A stretch of 64,000 nucleotides of DNA from Rheinheimera mesophila (GCF_000986865.1 NZ_LAVS01000086.1:201487-265486); one strand, 5' to 3'; positions 52,597 through 63,140 are shown, numbered from the stretch's first letter. Numbers and translations: made by a program. The notes: generated from the sequence alone by a model not told the origin.

Positions 52597-53670
52597 ATGG
52601 ATATTACCGAATTACTCGCCTTTAGTGTGCAACATAAAGCCTCTGACTTACATTTATCTGCTGGAGTGCCGCCACTGATCCGGGTGGATGGGGATGTACG
52701 GCGCCTGAATATTCCGGCTTTGGATCATAAAGCAGTACACGCTTTGGTGTACGACATTATGAACGACCGTCAGCGTAAAGAGTACGAAGAAAAACTCGAA
52801 TCCGATTTTTCTTTTGAAGTGCCGGGGCTGGCGCGGTTTCGTGTCAATGCCTTTGTACAAAACCGCGGCGCTGCTGCGGTGTTTCGTACTATTCCAAGTG
52901 AGGTGTTAAGTCTGGACGATTTGCAGGCACCAGAGGTGTTTCGCAGTATCTCAGACAATCCCCGCGGTTTAGTGCTGGTGACAGGGCCTACAGGTTCAGG
53001 GAAATCGACCACTCTGGCGGCGATGATTGACTACATCAACACCACCAAAAACCATCACATTCTAACCATTGAAGATCCGATTGAGTTTGTGCACCAGAAT
53101 AAACTTAGTTTAATTAACCAGCGTGAAGTACACCGTGATACCCATAGTTTCAGTAATGCGTTGCGCTCGGCGTTACGCGAAGATCCCGATGTGATTTTGG
53201 TCGGCGAGCTGCGCGATTTGGAAACCATTCGTCTGGCGATGACTGCGGCTGAAACCGGTCATTTGGTGTTTGGTACTTTGCACACCACTTCAGCGCCCAA
53301 AACCATAGACAGGATCATTGACGTTTTCCCTGGTGAAGAAAAAGCCATGGTGCGTTCTATGTTGTCTGAGTCCTTAAGAGCTGTTATTTCACAAACCTTA
53401 CTGAAGAAAAACGGTGGTGGCCGGGTTGCAGCTCATGAAATTATGCTGGGGGTTCCGGCTATTCGAAACCTGATCCGCGAGGACAAAATAGCTCAGATGT
53501 ATTCTGTGATCCAAACCGGTGCAGCCCATGGTATGCAAACTATGGATCAATGCCTGATTAATCTGGTCAATCGTGGTGTGATCAATCAAAAAGATGCTCT
53601 GGCCAAAGCGCAGGATAAAAATTCCTTTAACAGCATGGGTACTATGGGCGGCATGGGCCGAATGGGGTAA
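52597..53670 (+). CDS. pilT: Type IV pilus retraction ATPase PilT
   Basis: This 357-residue protein matches PilT: MDITELLAFSVQHKASDLHLSAG, Walker A GPTGSGKST (residues 130-138), LTIEDPIEFVH, the Asp box AREDPDVILVGELRDLET-type, and a His box HLVFGTLHTTSAPKTIDRIID. It also has AIRNLIREDKIAQ before the C-terminal helices. It powers disassembly of type IV pili and twitching motility. ATG at 52597 is chosen over a GTG at 52585, because TGGAG lies upstream and the family starts with MDITELL. It is 5 bp before pilU. Confidence 0.96.
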   Translation: MDITELLAFSVQHKASDLHLSAGVPPLIRVDGDVRRLNIPALDHKAVHALVYDIMNDRQRKEYEEKLESDFSFEVPGLARFRVNAFVQNRGAAAVFRTIPSEVLSLDDLQAPEVFRSISDNPRGLVLVTGPTGSGKSTTLAAMIDYINTTKNHHILTIEDPIEFVHQNKLSLINQREVHRDTHSFSNALRSALREDPDVILVGELRDLETIRLAMTAAETGHLVFGTLHTTSAPKTIDRIIDVFPGEEKAMVRSMLSESLRAVISQTLLKKNGGGRVAAHEIMLGVPAIRNLIREDKIAQMYSVIQTGAAHGMQTMDQCLINLVNRGVINQKDALAKAQDKNSFNSMGTMGGMGRMG

Positions 53671-53675
53671 CAGCA

Positions 53676-54797
53676 ATGGGCTTAATCGACTATCTGCATA
53701 AAATGGTGGCGGCTGGCGCTTCGGATTTATTTATCACCGCAGGTTTGGCTGCTTCGGCGAAAATTAACGGTGAACTGCAGCCTATTGCCGAACAGCAGCT
53801 AAGTGCAGAGCAAGCGCTGGCTTTGGTGTTATCGGCCATGACGCCAAAACAACAAGCCCAGTTTCAGCAAGATAAAGAGTGCAACTTTGCCATCGCCAAC
53901 GACGCCGGACGGTTTCGGGTCTCCGCCTTTTGGCAGCGCGATCAGGCCGGTATGGTAGTGCGCCGTATTGTCACCACCATTCCAAAAGCCGATGACCTGG
54001 GCCTGCCCGCTGTTTTGAAAGACATCATTATGTCTAAACGCGGACTGGTGCTGTTTGTCGGCGGCACAGGCGCTGGTAAATCGACCTCCTTGGCGGCTTT
54101 GCTGGGTTATCGGAACCAAAACGCCCGGGGCCATATTTTAACCATCGAAGATCCCATTGAATTTGTACACGAACACCAAAAAAGCCTGGTGACGCAGCGT
54201 GAAGTAGGGATAGATACCGAATCCTTTGAAGCGGCGCTGAAGAGCTCGTTACGTCAGGCGCCGGACGTCATTTTAATAGGTGAGATTCGTAGTCAGGACA
54301 CCATGGAATACGCCTTGTCTTTTGCTGAAACCGGCCACTTATGTATCGCGACTTTACACGCCAACAATGCCAATCAGGCGATAGATCGTATTATGCATCT
54401 GGTACCTAAGGAAAAACACGGCAAGCTGCTGTTTGATTTATCGTTGAATTTACGCGCTATAGTGGCGCAACAACTGGTGCCTACGGCGGATGGCAAAAAG
54501 CGGGTGGCTGCAATTGAAGTGCTGCTGAATTCGCCGCTGATTGCTGATTTAATTAAACGCGGCGAGATAGGCGAAATCAAAGCTGTGATGAGTAAATCCA
54601 GAGAACTGGGTATGCAAACCTTTGATCAGGCGCTGTACGATTTATACAAAGCAGGCCAAATCAGCCATTCAGATGCATTGCATTTTGCCGATTCGCCCAA
54701 TGATTTACGTTTAATGATGAAATTACAGGAGGGGAGCACTGGAGCTGGCTTGCTGGCAGGGGTTACAGTGGCTGGTTTAACGGATAATGATTCATAA
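53676..54797 (+). CDS. pilU: PilT-like retraction ATPase PilU
   Basis: This 373-residue protein has MGLIDYLHKMVAAGASDLFITAG, Walker A GGTGAGKST, TIEDPIEFVHEHQKSLVTQREVGIDTESFEAALKSSLRQAPDVILIGEIRSQDTMEYALSFAETGHLCIATLHANNAN, and a Met-rich C-terminal tail (DLRLMMKLQEGS). It assists PilT in pilus retraction. It is coupled to pilT with a 5-bp gap. A GC-rich hairpin without a T-run follows at 54809-54837. Confidence 0.95.
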   Translation: MGLIDYLHKMVAAGASDLFITAGLAASAKINGELQPIAEQQLSAEQALALVLSAMTPKQQAQFQQDKECNFAIANDAGRFRVSAFWQRDQAGMVVRRIVTTIPKADDLGLPAVLKDIIMSKRGLVLFVGGTGAGKSTSLAALLGYRNQNARGHILTIEDPIEFVHEHQKSLVTQREVGIDTESFEAALKSSLRQAPDVILIGEIRSQDTMEYALSFAETGHLCIATLHANNANQAIDRIMHLVPKEKHGKLLFDLSLNLRAIVAQQLVPTADGKKRVAAIEVLLNSPLIADLIKRGEIGEIKAVMSKSRELGMQTFDQALYDLYKAGQISHSDALHFADSPNDLRLMMKLQEGSTGAGLLAGVTVAGLTDNDS

Positions 54798-54841
54798 AAT
54801 GGGGATAACAGGCGCCGAGACTTAAGCTCTGCGCCTGACGC

Positions 54842-55099
54842 TCATAAAGTTATGGCTGTTGGTAAGGTACCAAGCTCCGCAGGCGCTTGCTGTGAAACAA
54901 AACTAAAGCGGGGCACCAGTTCGCCAGCGACTTCCACGTTGCTGATAAACATTTCCAGCGGTCGCACCCATAAGCCAAAGTCACCGTATAAAGCGCGGTA
55001 CAGCACCAGCTCTTCGTCGGTTTCACTGTGTCGTACCAAGGCCAGTACCTGATAAAATGGCCCTTTGTAGTGGCGATAGAAACCAGTTTTAATCGCCAT
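54842..55099 (-). CDS. DUF1653 family small protein
   Basis: This 85-residue protein matches DUF1653: [46 protein letters not shown]. Members are small SH3-like proteins of unknown function. ATG at 55099 gives the usual family start ([13 protein letters not shown]); a frame from 55117 adds six residues. The start overlaps ruvX by 11 bp, so it is the last gene of the rsmE-gshB-yqgE-ruvX operon. Confidence 0.85.
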   Translation of the reverse strand: MAIKTGFYRHYKGPFYQVLALVRHSETDEELVLYRALYGDFGLWVRPLEMFISNVEVAGELVPRFSFVSQQAPAELGTLPTAITL

Positions 55100-55523
55100 A
55101 AGCACCACCGTTTTCAAACCAGCTCTCTAAAATCAGTTTAGCGGACAAACTATCAACCAGCTCTTTACTGAGTTTTTTAAAGCCACCTTCGGCAAACAGT
55201 TGCGAGCGGGCGTCCACTGTGGTTAGACGTTCATCCTGAGTTTTTACCTGCAAGCCATAGCGGCCATGCAGGCGATTGACAAACTTATGCACCCGGGCAG
55301 TAAAAGGTTGTTCTGTACCATCCATGTTCAAGGGTAAACCCACCACCAGAAGCTTAGGTTGCCATTCTTTGATTAAGGCTTCGATCTGAGCCCAGTTTGG
55401 TGTGCCATCCTGCGCTTTTAACGCTTTGAGCATAGTGGCTGTGCCTGTCATGCTTTGGCCTACAGCCACCCCAATGCTTTTTAAGCCATAATCAAAGGCT
55501 AATACGGTAACGCTACTACTCAT
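55089..55523 (-). CDS. ruvX: Putative pre-16S rRNA nuclease / Holliday junction resolvase RuvX (YqgF)
   Basis: This 144-residue protein has the RNase H-like fold: [21 protein letters not shown] with the first catalytic Asp, [22 protein letters not shown], and a later [13 protein letters not shown] with acidic residues. The family was first proposed as a Holliday junction resolvase and acts in 16S rRNA 5' processing. The start overlaps the yqgE stop by 1 bp. Confidence 0.93.
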   Translation of the reverse strand: MSSSVTVLAFDYGLKSIGVAVGQSMTGTATMLKALKAQDGTPNWAQIEALIKEWQPKLLVVGLPLNMDGTEQPFTARVHKFVNRLHGRYGLQVKTQDERLTTVDARSQLFAEGGFKKLSKELVDSLSAKLILESWFENGGAYGD

Positions 55524-56080
55524 CAGGCGTGACCTGCTTGCGGGCTTAATTGCCAGACTTCAATGCCCATCGCCTGGGCCGCACCTTGCCATTTTTCGGC
55601 ATGACTCATTTCAAAAATGATGTTGTTGTCGGCTGGGATCATCAACCAGCTATTTTCTGCCATTTCTTTTTCCAGTTGACCAGCGCTCCAGCCGGCATAA
55701 CCTAACGCCAGAATAAACTTCTCGGGTGCATCTTCCGTGGTTAATTTTTCTAAGATATCCCTGGAGGTGGTCACCATCAAATCGTTATTTAAACGCATGC
55801 TGCTGGTATAGCCCTCTTTGGGGGTATGTAACACAAAACCTCTGTCACTTTGCACCGGACCACCGGCACAGACATGAGCTTTGGCTGCAGCGCTTTCGGT
55901 ATCATGTTCGATCTGCAATTGGCTCAACAGTTCTGTGACTCTGACCGGCATGGGATGATTAATCACAATACCCATCGCTCCTTCGGCATTGTGCTCGCAA
56001 ATGTAGGTGACACTGCGTTTAAACATCGGATCATCCAAACCCGGCATCGCAATCAATAAATGATTCTGAAAATTGTCCAT
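55523..56080 (-). CDS. yqgE: YqgE/AlgH family protein
   Basis: This 185-residue protein matches the UPF0301/AlgH family: [57 protein letters not shown], and [25 protein letters not shown]. The cellular role is unsettled; in some pseudomonads it affects alginate expression. It lies between gshB and ruvX, as in E. coli. Confidence 0.93.
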   Translation of the reverse strand: MDNFQNHLLIAMPGLDDPMFKRSVTYICEHNAEGAMGIVINHPMPVRVTELLSQLQIEHDTESAAAKAHVCAGGPVQSDRGFVLHTPKEGYTSSMRLNNDLMVTTSRDILEKLTTEDAPEKFILALGYAGWSAGQLEKEMAENSWLMIPADNNIIFEMSHAEKWQGAAQAMGIEVWQLSPQAGHA

Positions 56081-56089
56081 AGTACCGCC

Positions 56090-57052
56090 TTAGGACTGTT
56101 GCTGCTTCTGCTTTAACAGTAGTTCAATCTGGTCAAATAACATGCCTGTGATACTGACCGGAAACGCTGCTTCAATCTCACGAATACAGGTGGGGCTGGT
56201 GACATTTATTTCAGTTAACCGGTCACCAATAATATCCAGACCAACAAAAATCAGGCCTTTGGCTTTGAGTGTCGGGCCGACAGCACGGGCAATGGCCCAA
56301 TCACTTTCCGTCAATGGGCGTGCTTCACCACGACCACCGGCGGCTAAATTACCGCGCGTTTCACCGCTGGCAGGAATGCGTGCCAGGCAATAAGGCACAG
56401 GTTCACCATTGACCACCAGCACACGTTTGTCGCCGTCTTTAATTTCCGGAATAAAGCGCTGCGCCATGGCATAACGGCTGCCGTGTTCGGTCAGGGTTTC
56501 GATAATGACGCTGACATTGGCATCGTCCGGCTTTAGGCGGAAAATAGAGGCCCCCCCCATACCATCGAGCGGCTTTAAAATCACATCCTGCTCTTGCTGA
56601 TAAAAGGCTTTTAAGCGGGCTGCATCGCGGGTGACCAGAGTTTTTGGGGTGTGCTGTGCAAACCAACTGGTGTAGAGCTTTTCGTTGGCATCACGCAAAC
56701 TTTGTGGTTTGTTGACGATCAGCGTGCCTTCGTCTTCGGCTCGTTCCAAAATATAAGTGGCGTAAATAAATTCGGTGTCAAAAGGTGGATCTTTGCGCAT
56801 TAAGATCACATCCAGATCGGACAAGGCGATATCCTGAGTACCACCAAAATCATACCAGTGCTCACTATTTTGCTGAACGGACAGTAAACGGCTACGGGCA
56901 CGGGCCTGGCCTTCGATTAAATACAGGTCATTCATTTCCATGTAATGAAGCTGATAACCTCGGGATTGTGCCTGCAATAACATGGCAAAACTGGAGTCTT
57001 TTTTGATGTTGATGTCCGCGATAGGGTCCATCACTATGCCTAATTTAATCAT
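56090..57052 (-). CDS. gshB: Glutathione synthetase GshB
   Basis: This 320-residue ATP-grasp enzyme shows KLGIVMDPIADINIKKDSSFAMLLQAQSRGYQLHYMEMNDLYL, DVILMRKDPPFDTEFIYATYILE, DVILKPLDGMGGASIFRLK, and INVTSPTCIREIEAAFP near the end. It joins glycine to gamma-glutamylcysteine. AGGAG five bases upstream supports ATG at 57052; an in-frame GTG at 57058 is inside the ribosome-binding region. It forms an operon with rsmE (21 bp upstream) and yqgE. Confidence 0.95.
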   Translation of the reverse strand: MIKLGIVMDPIADINIKKDSSFAMLLQAQSRGYQLHYMEMNDLYLIEGQARARSRLLSVQQNSEHWYDFGGTQDIALSDLDVILMRKDPPFDTEFIYATYILERAEDEGTLIVNKPQSLRDANEKLYTSWFAQHTPKTLVTRDAARLKAFYQQEQDVILKPLDGMGGASIFRLKPDDANVSVIIETLTEHGSRYAMAQRFIPEIKDGDKRVLVVNGEPVPYCLARIPASGETRGNLAAGGRGEARPLTESDWAIARAVGPTLKAKGLIFVGLDIIGDRLTEINVTSPTCIREIEAAFPVSITGMLFDQIELLLKQKQQQS

Positions 57053-57073
57053 CTTCACTCCTGTGTGATCGGC

Positions 57074-57802
57074 TCAGGCCAGATCACCAAATTGTAACTG
57101 TAATGCGCTGATCGCGGTTAAGGCTGCTGTTTCTGTGCGTAGTACTCTGGGTCCTAACCGAACCGCCAGAAAGCCGGCGTCTTTGGTTTGGGCGACTTCA
57201 TGGTCGGTAAAACCGCCCTCAGGACCTATGACAAGGCGAATTGCCTGACTGCCTGTGATGGTCTTAATGGAGTCGGAGGTCCAGGGATCCAAGGTCAGCT
57301 TTAAATCTTTTGTCTCCTGTGCCAACCATTTGGTCAGGGGTAACGCGGTATGGATCACCGGCACTACACTGCGTCCTGACTGCTCACAAGCGGCTATTGC
57401 AATTTTTTGCCACTGCTCTGTGCGTTTGGCCAGGCGTTCCGCATCCAGTTTGACACCACAACGTTCGGTAAACAGCGGGGTAATTTCAGTGACGCCCAGT
57501 TCCACTGCTTTTTGAATGACAAAATCCATCCGATCACCACGGGAAATGCCCTGGCCTAAATGCAGTCTGAGCGGTGACTCTACCGGATTATCGGCCACGC
57601 TGATGGCTTTTACCCGCAGTTGTTTTTTTTCAACCGCAGTAATAACGGCCTGATAGTTCTGACCATCGCCGTTAAATAAACAGAGCTCGTCACCGTTGTG
57701 CATACGTAACACACGACCTATGTGATTGGCACCGTCCTCAGCCAGGGCAAATTCTTGTTGCAGCGGGATGCTACCTGGCTGGTAAATTCTGGGAATACGC
57801 AT
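57074..57802 (-). CDS. rsmE: 16S rRNA m3U1498 methyltransferase RsmE
   Basis: This 242-residue SPOUT methyltransferase has the PUA-like N-terminal region (ANHIGRVLRMHNGDELCLFNGDG) and the RsmE catalytic half: LGQGISRGDRMDFVIQKAVELGVTEITPLFTERCGV, IAIAACEQSGRSVVPVI, and the knotted SAM-binding IRLVIGPEGGFTDHEVAQTKDAGFLAVRLGPRVLRTETAAL. It methylates U1498 of 16S rRNA at N3. It is the first gene of the rsmE-gshB-yqgE-ruvX-DUF1653 operon. Confidence 0.95.
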   Translation of the reverse strand: MRIPRIYQPGSIPLQQEFALAEDGANHIGRVLRMHNGDELCLFNGDGQNYQAVITAVEKKQLRVKAISVADNPVESPLRLHLGQGISRGDRMDFVIQKAVELGVTEITPLFTERCGVKLDAERLAKRTEQWQKIAIAACEQSGRSVVPVIHTALPLTKWLAQETKDLKLTLDPWTSDSIKTITGSQAIRLVIGPEGGFTDHEVAQTKDAGFLAVRLGPRVLRTETAALTAISALQLQFGDLA

Positions 57803-57865
57803 AAAAATCGCTTCTTAAGCAACTGACAGGCTGCATATGGTAGCAGGCAAACGCTGGGCTGTGTA

Positions 57866-57898
57866 TGGCTTGTGATGCAACAACTGCATCACAAGCCA
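57866..57898 (-). repeat. Perfect 14-bp hairpin after the AbgT gene
   Basis: TGGCTTGTGATGCA (57866-57879) and TGCATCACAAGCCA (57885-57898) form a perfect 14-bp stem with loop ACAAC. No T-run follows on the minus strand, so it is not a standard terminator. It lies between the AbgT-type gene and rsmE and may process or protect the 3' end. Confidence 0.6.
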
Positions 57899-57912
57899 CT
57901 AAAAACACAGGG

Positions 57913-59472
57913 TTAAGGGGCAGGGTAGACGTAACTGGAGCCTATGCCTAAAGGTAGCCCCAGCATCCAGTATAAAATCAGGAAGCTGGTCCAGCAGACT
58001 AACAAGGCGATGGAATAGGGTAACATCAGCGCGACCAGCGTACCTATGCCTGTGGATTTCACATACTTCTGGCAAAACACCACAATAAGCGGGAAATAAG
58101 GCATCAGAGGTGTGATGATATTAGTGGACGAATCGCCAACCCGATAAGCAGCTTGAGTTAAATCAGGTGACACCCCTAATTGCATCAGCATCGGCACTAA
58201 CACAGCACCAATCAGCGCCCATTTTGCAGAGGCTGAACCTATCAGTAGGTTCACTGTGGCGGTCAGCAACACCAACCCTATCAGGTTAACGGCCATAGGA
58301 AAGGCCATTTCCTGTAAATAGTTTGCCCCTTTAATTGCCAGCAAAGCGCCTAAGTTCGACTGACCAAAGGCGAAAATAAACTGAGCGCAGAAAAATGCCA
58401 TAACGATATAGTAGCCCATACCGCTCATGGCTTTGGTCATGCCTTGCACTACATCTTTATGAGTTTTTACTTTGCCTGAAACATAACCGTAGACAATGCC
58501 GGGCAGCAGGAAAAATACGAAAATAAGCCCAACAATAGACTGCATCAGAGGTGCAGACGCCGCAGTCAGCTCGCCTGTGCTGGCTCGCCATGCAGAGTTC
58601 TCCGGCCACACGACCACAACCAATGCCGCAATAGCTGCCAGCATGGAGAGCAAGGCATACCGCAAACCTTTGCGTTCATCATCTGTCAATGGATCCATAG
58701 AGGGCAACTGGTCCGGATCACCATCGACTTTGGTTTGTTGCAGGCGCGGTTCAACAAATTTATCTGTCAGTACCCAACCTACGATCACAATCAGCAGCAC
58801 TGAGGCTGTAGTGAAGTAGTAGTTATTTAACGGATTAATCACCAAACTGGCGGCAGCGGGGTCGGCCGATAAGCGGGCTGAAGCCTGGGTTAAACCTGCC
58901 AGCAGAGGGTCTAAACTGGACGGCACAAATAAAGTGGCCGCAAAACCGCCTGATACACCAGCAAAAGCGGCGGCAATACCAGCTAAAGGGTGACGACCAG
59001 CGGCATAAAAAATCACAGCGCCTAATGGGATCACCAGCACGTAACCAGCATCCACGGCTACATGGCTTAAGATACCTACTGCAATTAAAACCGGGGTCAG
59101 GAGTTTTTTTGAGGTGACGGCTAAAATGCTGCGAAGTCCTGCGTTAATAAAACCAGTGTATTCAGCAACTCCTAAACCCAACATAGCGACCAGTACCACC
59201 CCCAAAGGTGGGAAATTGACAAAAGTGCTGACCATTTTTGCCATGAAATCTGCAAAAGCCGCACCTTCTAACAGGTTTTTTACCTGAAAAGGCTGGCCTG
59301 TGCGCGGGTCTATATCAGTGAAGGTCACACCAGACAAAGCCCAGGACAGGCCCCAGACAAAAAACATTAACAAAGCAAATAAAATTGCAGGGTCGGGCAG
59401 TTTATTACCGATACGTTCTATAGCATTAAGGCTGCGATTGAGCCAGGAAGTTTTTACGGCACTGGATGTCAT
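57913..59472 (-). CDS. AbgT family transporter
   Basis: This 519-residue protein has about 11-13 membrane segments and the AbgT family blocks: IGNKLPDPAILFALLMFFVWGLSWALSG, GVAEYTGFINAGLRSILAVTSK, DAGYVLVIPLGAVIFYAAGRHPLAGIAAAFAGVSGGFAA, NLIGSASAKWALIGAVLVPMLMQLGVSPDLTQAAYRVGDSSTNIITPLMPYFPLI. E. coli AbgT imports p-aminobenzoyl-glutamate, while relatives such as MtrF export sulfonamides; no abgA/abgB hydrolase is adjacent. The direction and substrate are open. Confidence 0.88.
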   Translation of the reverse strand: MTSSAVKTSWLNRSLNAIERIGNKLPDPAILFALLMFFVWGLSWALSGVTFTDIDPRTGQPFQVKNLLEGAAFADFMAKMVSTFVNFPPLGVVLVAMLGLGVAEYTGFINAGLRSILAVTSKKLLTPVLIAVGILSHVAVDAGYVLVIPLGAVIFYAAGRHPLAGIAAAFAGVSGGFAATLFVPSSLDPLLAGLTQASARLSADPAAASLVINPLNNYYFTTASVLLIVIVGWVLTDKFVEPRLQQTKVDGDPDQLPSMDPLTDDERKGLRYALLSMLAAIAALVVVVWPENSAWRASTGELTAASAPLMQSIVGLIFVFFLLPGIVYGYVSGKVKTHKDVVQGMTKAMSGMGYYIVMAFFCAQFIFAFGQSNLGALLAIKGANYLQEMAFPMAVNLIGLVLLTATVNLLIGSASAKWALIGAVLVPMLMQLGVSPDLTQAAYRVGDSSTNIITPLMPYFPLIVVFCQKYVKSTGIGTLVALMLPYSIALLVCWTSFLILYWMLGLPLGIGSSYVYPAP

Positions 59473-59560
59473 GGATACTCCGTGTTGATGTTTTAGTCAT
59501 CTGCTGTGACTGTTTTTTTCTGGTTTTACCTTAGCGTGCTTTGTTGAGATGGTAAATAAC

Positions 59561-59585
59561 AAAAGGAGAGCCTGGCTCTCCTTTT
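59561..59585 (-). terminator. Terminator of metK
   Basis: Ten-bp stem AAAAGGAGAG/CTCTCCTTTT (59561-59570 with 59576-59585), loop CCTGG, with a T-rich minus-strand tail (TTTTGTTATTT). It lies between the AbgT gene and metK. Confidence 0.78.
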
Positions 59586-59614
59586 GTTATTTTTCTGTGT
59601 ATAAAAACAAAAAC

Positions 59615-60766
59615 TTAGATTTTTGCCTCAGAGCGCAGAATCTCGGCTTTGTCGGTTTGCTCCCACGGGAATTCATTGCGACCAAAGTGACCGTAGGCCG
59701 CTGTAGCGCGGTAAATAGGACGCTCTAACTGCAACATCTGGATCAGGCCATAAGGGCGTAAGTCAAAGTGACGGCGGATTAAGGCTATCAGTTGATCTTC
59801 GCTTAATGTGCTGGTGCCAAAGGTTTCTACACTGATTGACGTAGGTTCAGCCACACCTATAGCGTAAGACACCTGAATTTCACAACGTTCAGCTAAACCA
59901 GCAGCGACAATATTCTTAGCCACATAACGGGCAGCATAAGCAGCAGAGCGGTCTACTTTGGATGGATCTTTACCAGAGAAAGCACCACCGCCGTGACGTG
60001 CCATACCGCCGTAGCTGTCGACGATAATTTTACGGCCTGTTAAACCGCAGTCACCCATAGGACCACCGATCACAAAACGGCCTGTTGGGTTGATGAAAAA
60101 CTTGGTCTTATTACTCAACCACTCGGTTGGTAACACAGGCTTGATGATGTGCTCCATGACGGCTTCACGCAAATCAGCAGTAGAGATGGTGTCACAGTGC
60201 TGAGTGGATAACACCACGGCATCAATGCCCACTGGTTTGCCATTTTCGTAGACAAAACTGAGCTGCGATTTCGCATCAGGACGTAACCAGCTTAAGGTGC
60301 CGTCTTTACGCACTTTAGCCTGCTGTTGTACTAAGCGGTGAGAATAAGTAATAGGGGCTGGCATTAACACATCAGTCTCATTGCTGGCATAACCAAACAT
60401 TAAGCCCTGATCGCCTGCGCCTTGTTCACTTGGATCTTTTTTGTCCACACCCTGATTAATATCTGGCGACTGTTTACCAATGGCGCTTAACACAGCACAG
60501 GAGTTGGCATCAAAGCCCATGTCTGAATGGACATAACCTATATCACGAATAGTGCTGCGGGTTAACTCTTCGATATCGACCCAGGCTGAAGTGGTGATTT
60601 CGCCACCTACTAACACCATGCCTGTTTTTACGAAGGTTTCGCAGGCAACACGGGCTTTTGGATCTTGTTCTAAAATCGCATCCAGTACCGCGTCAGAAAT
60701 CTGATCAGCGATTTTATCCGGATGCCCTTCAGAAACAGATTCAGAGGTAAAAATGTGTTGTGCCAT
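59615..60766 (-). CDS. metK: S-adenosylmethionine synthase MetK
   Basis: This 383-residue protein is a complete Met[91 protein letters not shown], and [27 protein letters not shown]. It makes S-adenosylmethionine from ATP and methionine. It diverges from tkt across about 350 bp. A possible partial MetJ-like site in this gap is too weak to call. Confidence 0.97.
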   Translation of the reverse strand: MAQHIFTSESVSEGHPDKIADQISDAVLDAILEQDPKARVACETFVKTGMVLVGGEITTSAWVDIEELTRSTIRDIGYVHSDMGFDANSCAVLSAIGKQSPDINQGVDKKDPSEQGAGDQGLMFGYASNETDVLMPAPITYSHRLVQQQAKVRKDGTLSWLRPDAKSQLSFVYENGKPVGIDAVVLSTQHCDTISTADLREAVMEHIIKPVLPTEWLSNKTKFFINPTGRFVIGGPMGDCGLTGRKIIVDSYGGMARHGGGAFSGKDPSKVDRSAAYAARYVAKNIVAAGLAERCEIQVSYAIGVAEPTSISVETFGTSTLSEDQLIALIRRHFDLRPYGLIQMLQLERPIYRATAAYGHFGRNEFPWEQTDKAEILRSEAKI

Positions 60767-61117
60767 TTACGTATTCCACATGTTGGTTGTTATCGCGCCT
60801 GGGCGCTGTAATTTGGGGCGGCTATTTTAGTGAAAGCCACTGGCCATTGCCAGAACTTTCTGCCGCCCGGACGTCTTTAATGCTAAAGCTTGTCGATGTA
60901 TCGGCCAAAGCCCGGAAAACTTTGCTTTGGCATGGATTAAAATTTGCGATTTGGTCGATGCTCTGTGAAAATAAGCCCAGCTTTGCCGTATCCATGTAAA
61001 AACAGCGCTTACCCGCTTAGCCGCCAATTGGGTCAAGACAAAAAGAGCAGCGCGAGAATACGGGTAACCCCACCCCTTGGATCAAAGTCATATAAAGTTA
61101 ATCAAGCAGGAGAGAAG
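60767..61117. other. Non-coding divergent region between metK and tkt
   Basis: This 351-bp gap has no gene I can support. It must hold the promoters of metK and tkt. A minus-strand TAAAAT near 60830 could be a metK -10 element, and GGACGTCT at 60869-60876 resembles one half of a MetJ box, but neither is convincing. The longer frame in front of tkt through this region does not resemble transketolase. Confidence 0.5.
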
Positions 61118-63115
61118 ATGCCATCTCGTAAACAACTCGCTAATGCCATTCGTGCATTGAGTATGGATGCAGTGCAAAAAGCGAAATCAGGTCACCCGGG
61201 CGCCCCTATGGGCATGGCAGACATTGCTGAAGTATTGTGGCGTGATTATTTGGTTCATAACCCACAAGACCCAAGCTGGGCCAACCGTGACCGCTTTGTG
61301 TTGTCCAACGGCCATGGTTCTATGCTGTTGTATTCTCTGTTGCATCTCTCCGGCTACGATTTAGGTATTGAAGATTTAAAACAATTTCGTCAATTACATT
61401 CCCGCACGCCTGGTCACCCTGAATATGGTTATGCGCCCGGTGTGGAAACCACTACGGGTCCTTTAGGTCAGGGTATTACTAATGCGGTCGGTATGGCCAT
61501 AGCCGAGAAAGCTCTGGCGGCTCAGTTCAATAAGCCAGGCCATGCTGTGGTTGACCATTACACTTATACCTTTTTAGGCGATGGCTGTTTGATGGAAGGG
61601 GTATCCCACGAAGCTTGTTCTTTGGCCGGCACTTTAGGTTTAGGCAAGCTGATCGCATTCTGGGATGACAATGGTATTTCTATCGATGGTCATGTCGAAG
61701 GCTGGTTCACTGACAATACGCCTGCACGGTTTGAAGCCTACGGCTGGCATGTGATTGCAGGCGTGGATGGCCATGATTCTGCGGCTATTGCTGCGGCTAT
61801 TGAGCAAGCACGTGCTGTCAGTGACAAGCCGACTTTAATCTGCTGCAAAACCATTATTGGTTACGGCTCACCGAATAAATCCGGTTCACACGACTGCCAC
61901 GGCGCACCTTTAGGCGATGCTGAAATTGCCGCAGCCCGTGAATATTTAGGCTGGGAGCATGCTCCTTTTGTCATCCCACAAGACATTTATCAACAGTGGG
62001 ATGGCAAAGCCAAAGGTGCTGCAGCGCAGCAAAGCTGGAACGAAAAATTTGCCGCTTATGCCCAAGCTTATCCTGAACTGGCGGCTGAATTTAACCGCCG
62101 TATGGCGGGCGATTTACCGGCCGACTGGGCAGAGAAATCTGCAGCTTATATTCAGCATCTGCAGGATAACCCGCAGTCTATTGCTACCCGCAAAGCCTCT
62201 CAAAACAGCTTAAATGCTTTTGGTCCTTTATTGCCTGAGTTATTGGGTGGCTCAGCCGATTTGGCGGGTTCAAACCTGACCATTTGGTCTGGATCTAAAG
62301 GGGTCACAGCAGAAGATGCCAGCGGCAACTACCTGTATTATGGTGTGCGTGAGTTTGGTATGTCTGCCATCATGAATGGTATAGCTTTGCACGGTGGTTT
62401 TATCCCCTACGGTGCAACCTTCCTGATGTTTATGGAATATGCCCGTAACGCAGTGCGTATGGCTGCCCTGATGAAACAACGGGTGATTTTTGTTTACACC
62501 CACGATTCTATTGGTTTAGGCGAAGACGGCCCGACTCACCAGCCGGTTGAGCAGTTAGCGTCATTGCGTGTAACGCCGAATCTGATGAACTGGCGTCCCT
62601 GCGATGCAGTCGAATCTGCGGTGGCGTGGCAGGCAGCGATTGAACGCACCGAAGGCCCAAGTACTTTAATCTTCACCCGCCAGAATCTGGTGCAACAGCC
62701 TCGCACAGCGCAGCAATTGGCTGATATCCGTAAAGGCGGTTATGTGTTGCTGGATTCTGCCAGCACGCCAGAACTGATTCTGATTGCGACTGGTTCTGAA
62801 GTGGAGCTGGCGGTACAGGCGTACCATCAGTTAACAGCGGCGGGCCGGAAGGTTCGTGTTGTATCTGTGCCTTCCACTGATGTATTCGAAGCGCAAAGTG
62901 CGGACTACCGTGAATCTGTATTGCCTGCTGCCGTGACCAAACGGGTCGCCGTGGAAGCCGGTATTAAAGATACCTGGTATAAGTACGTCGGCCTGAGCGG
63001 TAAAATCATTGGGATGGACAGTTTTGGCGAATCAGCTCCGGCTGAGCAACTGTTTGAACACTTTGGTATTACCACTGCTGCCGTGGTTGCAGCGGCCAAT
63101 GAGTTATTAGCGTAA
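61118..63115 (+). CDS. tkt: Transketolase
   Basis: This 665-residue enzyme matches transketolase throughout: [38 protein letters not shown], a thiamine-diphosphate motif [100 protein letters not shown], and [17 protein letters not shown]. It moves two-carbon units in the pentose phosphate pathway. AGGAGAG before the ATG at 61118 fixes the start; an in-frame extension to 60944 is rejected. A strong terminator separates it from epd. Confidence 0.97.
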   Translation: MPSRKQLANAIRALSMDAVQKAKSGHPGAPMGMADIAEVLWRDYLVHNPQDPSWANRDRFVLSNGHGSMLLYSLLHLSGYDLGIEDLKQFRQLHSRTPGHPEYGYAPGVETTTGPLGQGITNAVGMAIAEKALAAQFNKPGHAVVDHYTYTFLGDGCLMEGVSHEACSLAGTLGLGKLIAFWDDNGISIDGHVEGWFTDNTPARFEAYGWHVIAGVDGHDSAAIAAAIEQARAVSDKPTLICCKTIIGYGSPNKSGSHDCHGAPLGDAEIAAAREYLGWEHAPFVIPQDIYQQWDGKAKGAAAQQSWNEKFAAYAQAYPELAAEFNRRMAGDLPADWAEKSAAYIQHLQDNPQSIATRKASQNSLNAFGPLLPELLGGSADLAGSNLTIWSGSKGVTAEDASGNYLYYGVREFGMSAIMNGIALHGGFIPYGATFLMFMEYARNAVRMAALMKQRVIFVYTHDSIGLGEDGPTHQPVEQLASLRVTPNLMNWRPCDAVESAVAWQAAIERTEGPSTLIFTRQNLVQQPRTAQQLADIRKGGYVLLDSASTPELILIATGSEVELAVQAYHQLTAAGRKVRVVSVPSTDVFEAQSADYRESVLPAAVTKRVAVEAGIKDTWYKYVGLSGKIIGMDSFGESAPAEQLFEHFGITTAAVVAAANELLA

Positions 63116-63122
63116 AGTGAAA

Positions 63123-63140
63123 AGGGGCCTTGGGGCCCCT
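63123..63140 (+). terminator. Rho-independent terminator after tkt
   Basis: Seven-bp GC stem AGGGGCC/GGCCCCT (63123-63129 with 63134-63140), loop TTGG, followed by CTTTTTAA. Confidence 0.87.

Noticed and set aside
54809-54837. GC-rich hairpin between pilU and the DUF1653 gene as a terminator
   Set aside because: The stem CAGGCGC/GCGCCTG is clear but no T-run follows on either strand, so I only mention it with pilU.
60869-60884. MetJ-box-like GGACGTCT before metK
   Set aside because: Only one half-site is close to the AGACGTCT consensus; functional MetJ sites need at least two tandem boxes, and the neighbouring eight bases do not match.
60944-61117. In-frame N-terminal extension of transketolase
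   Set aside because: It has no resemblance to the enzyme, and AGGAGAG fixes the ATG at 61118.
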